DNA of 64,000 nucleotides. Origin: Desulfovibrio mangrovi (GTDB taxonomy: Bacteria > Desulfobacterota > Desulfovibrionia > Desulfovibrionales > Desulfovibrionaceae). Position 1 is the first letter of the stretch; each line of letters starts with the position of its first letter. Positions 59,015-64,000 of this stretch are shown piece by piece. The notes beneath the pieces were generated by a model that saw only the letters and a program-made list of their open reading frames with translations, ran no database searches and had not been told where the DNA came from. The translations under genes and the position numbers were made by a program. The stretch lies in contig NZ_CP104208.1 in the NCBI RefSeq assembly GCF_026230175.1, positions 3,883,084 through 3,947,083 on the forward strand. The letters are read 5' to 3'.

Positions 59015-59043
59015 TTGACGGGGCGACGAGGAAGTGACATAAG
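59015..59043 (+). promoter_or_regulatory. rrnB promoter P2
   Basis: TTGACG, 17-base spacer, CATAAG; identical to P2 of operon A. Confidence 0.6.
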
Positions 59044-59175
59044 CACCCCTCGCCGCTACGGAAAACGCCGTGCGGAAATTGAGGTTCTTTGACAATTAAA
59101 TAGCGAGTTGGACAGAAAGATATCAGCTAGCGTGATTAAGGGAATTAGCCCCCTTGATCATGAAGACACAGATTT

Positions 59176-60718
<1,543 letters not shown>

Positions 60719-60891
60719 AGGAAATTTGTCCAACTCGCTATTTAATTGCAAGGAGCTTCACGCTCTTTGACAAGTGAATGGTTGGTAGCACGCACCACGC
60801 AAGTGATGCATGTACTCCAAGTATACACTTGGCTGAGGCTTTTGTGCCTCTGCTCATTGACAATCGATAGGGACGGAAAGGAAGTCTAAGA
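60719..60891 (+). other. 16S-23S spacer B, no tRNA
   Basis: By eye identical to spacer A, also lacking tRNA genes and holding the same boxA-like and stem elements. Confidence 0.8.
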
Positions 60892-63820
<2,929 letters not shown>

Positions 63821-63932
63821 TACTAAAATCTTCCTTTCCTCCCTATTTGATTCAAATTTTGGGTCAAGTCGCCGATGTGGCAACGGGGTAAATACCGTTC
63901 GCCTTCCCGACAGACGCAGACCCGAGAACTTT

Positions 63933-64000
63933 GTCTTGGTGGCCATGGAGGCGGGGGTACACCCGATCCCATTCCGAACTCGGAAGTTAAGCCCGCCATC
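63933..64000 (+). rRNA. rrf: 5S ribosomal RNA, operon B (cut by window end)
   Basis: The first ~68 bases match the 5S of operon A; the window ends inside the gene. Confidence 0.9.

Overview
The window looks like a chromosomal segment of a sulfate-reducing deltaproteobacterium of the Desulfovibrio type. The basis is the style of the 16S/23S rRNA genes, the yicC-remA-gmk-pyrF gene order, the abundance of PAS/Cache sensor kinases and c-di-GMP proteins, a TSCPD protein, a rhodanese/ferritin-like fusion, and fairly GC-rich codon use. The genus is an inference and was not tested by any search.

Left part (1-22,900), ordinary chromosome. A tightly packed operon yicC-remA-gmk-pyrF-TPR is followed by an HDOD protein, recJ and a five-EF-hand protein. 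Then come a divergent lipoprotein-like propeller/LysR pair, an iron-type alcohol dehydrogenase overlapping a PAS sensor kinase, a TSCPD protein, and a large Cache-HAMP-PAS sensor kinase. The part ends with an SppA-type lipoprotein peptidase, a Smr-domain protein, a four-PAS diguanylate cyclase, a small unknown protein and a TPR lipoprotein.

Middle part (23,182-45,232), the most interesting region. It holds a complete-looking set of short-tailed (T7/BPP-1-like) phage packaging and virion genes: holin, small membrane protein, small and large terminase, portal, scaffold-like protein, capsid, cement protein, two tail-tube proteins and internal virion proteins. No integrase, repressor, replication gene, endolysin or tail fibre is visible. 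The phage genes are all intact and co-oriented, but they are split into three blocks by cellular genes. Between terS and terL lie an FAD oxidoreductase, a rhodanese/ferritin-like fusion, a degenerate GGDEF protein that keeps its c-di-GMP I-site, and a secreted protein with a perfect HExxHxxGxxH metzincin motif. Between the terL block and the portal lies a terminator-insulated Na+/alanine (AGCS) symporter. Dispersal without decay suggests a domesticated, gene-transfer-agent-like particle cluster rather than a normal prophage. That is a hypothesis to test.

Right part (45,300-52,200), all on the minus strand: a chemoreceptor with two tandem CZB zinc-binding domains, a TetR regulator, a 7TM hybrid kinase whose C-terminal Hpt-like domain lacks the phosphorylatable His, and a membrane-anchored TPR protein.

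End (52,400-64,000): two rRNA operons in direct tandem with a period of 6,257 bp. Both lack tRNA genes in the 16S-23S spacer. Promoters, boxA elements, RNase III processing stems and an inter-operon terminator are visible. The second 5S gene is cut by the window end. A ~279 bp tandem repeat of unknown function lies between the operons.
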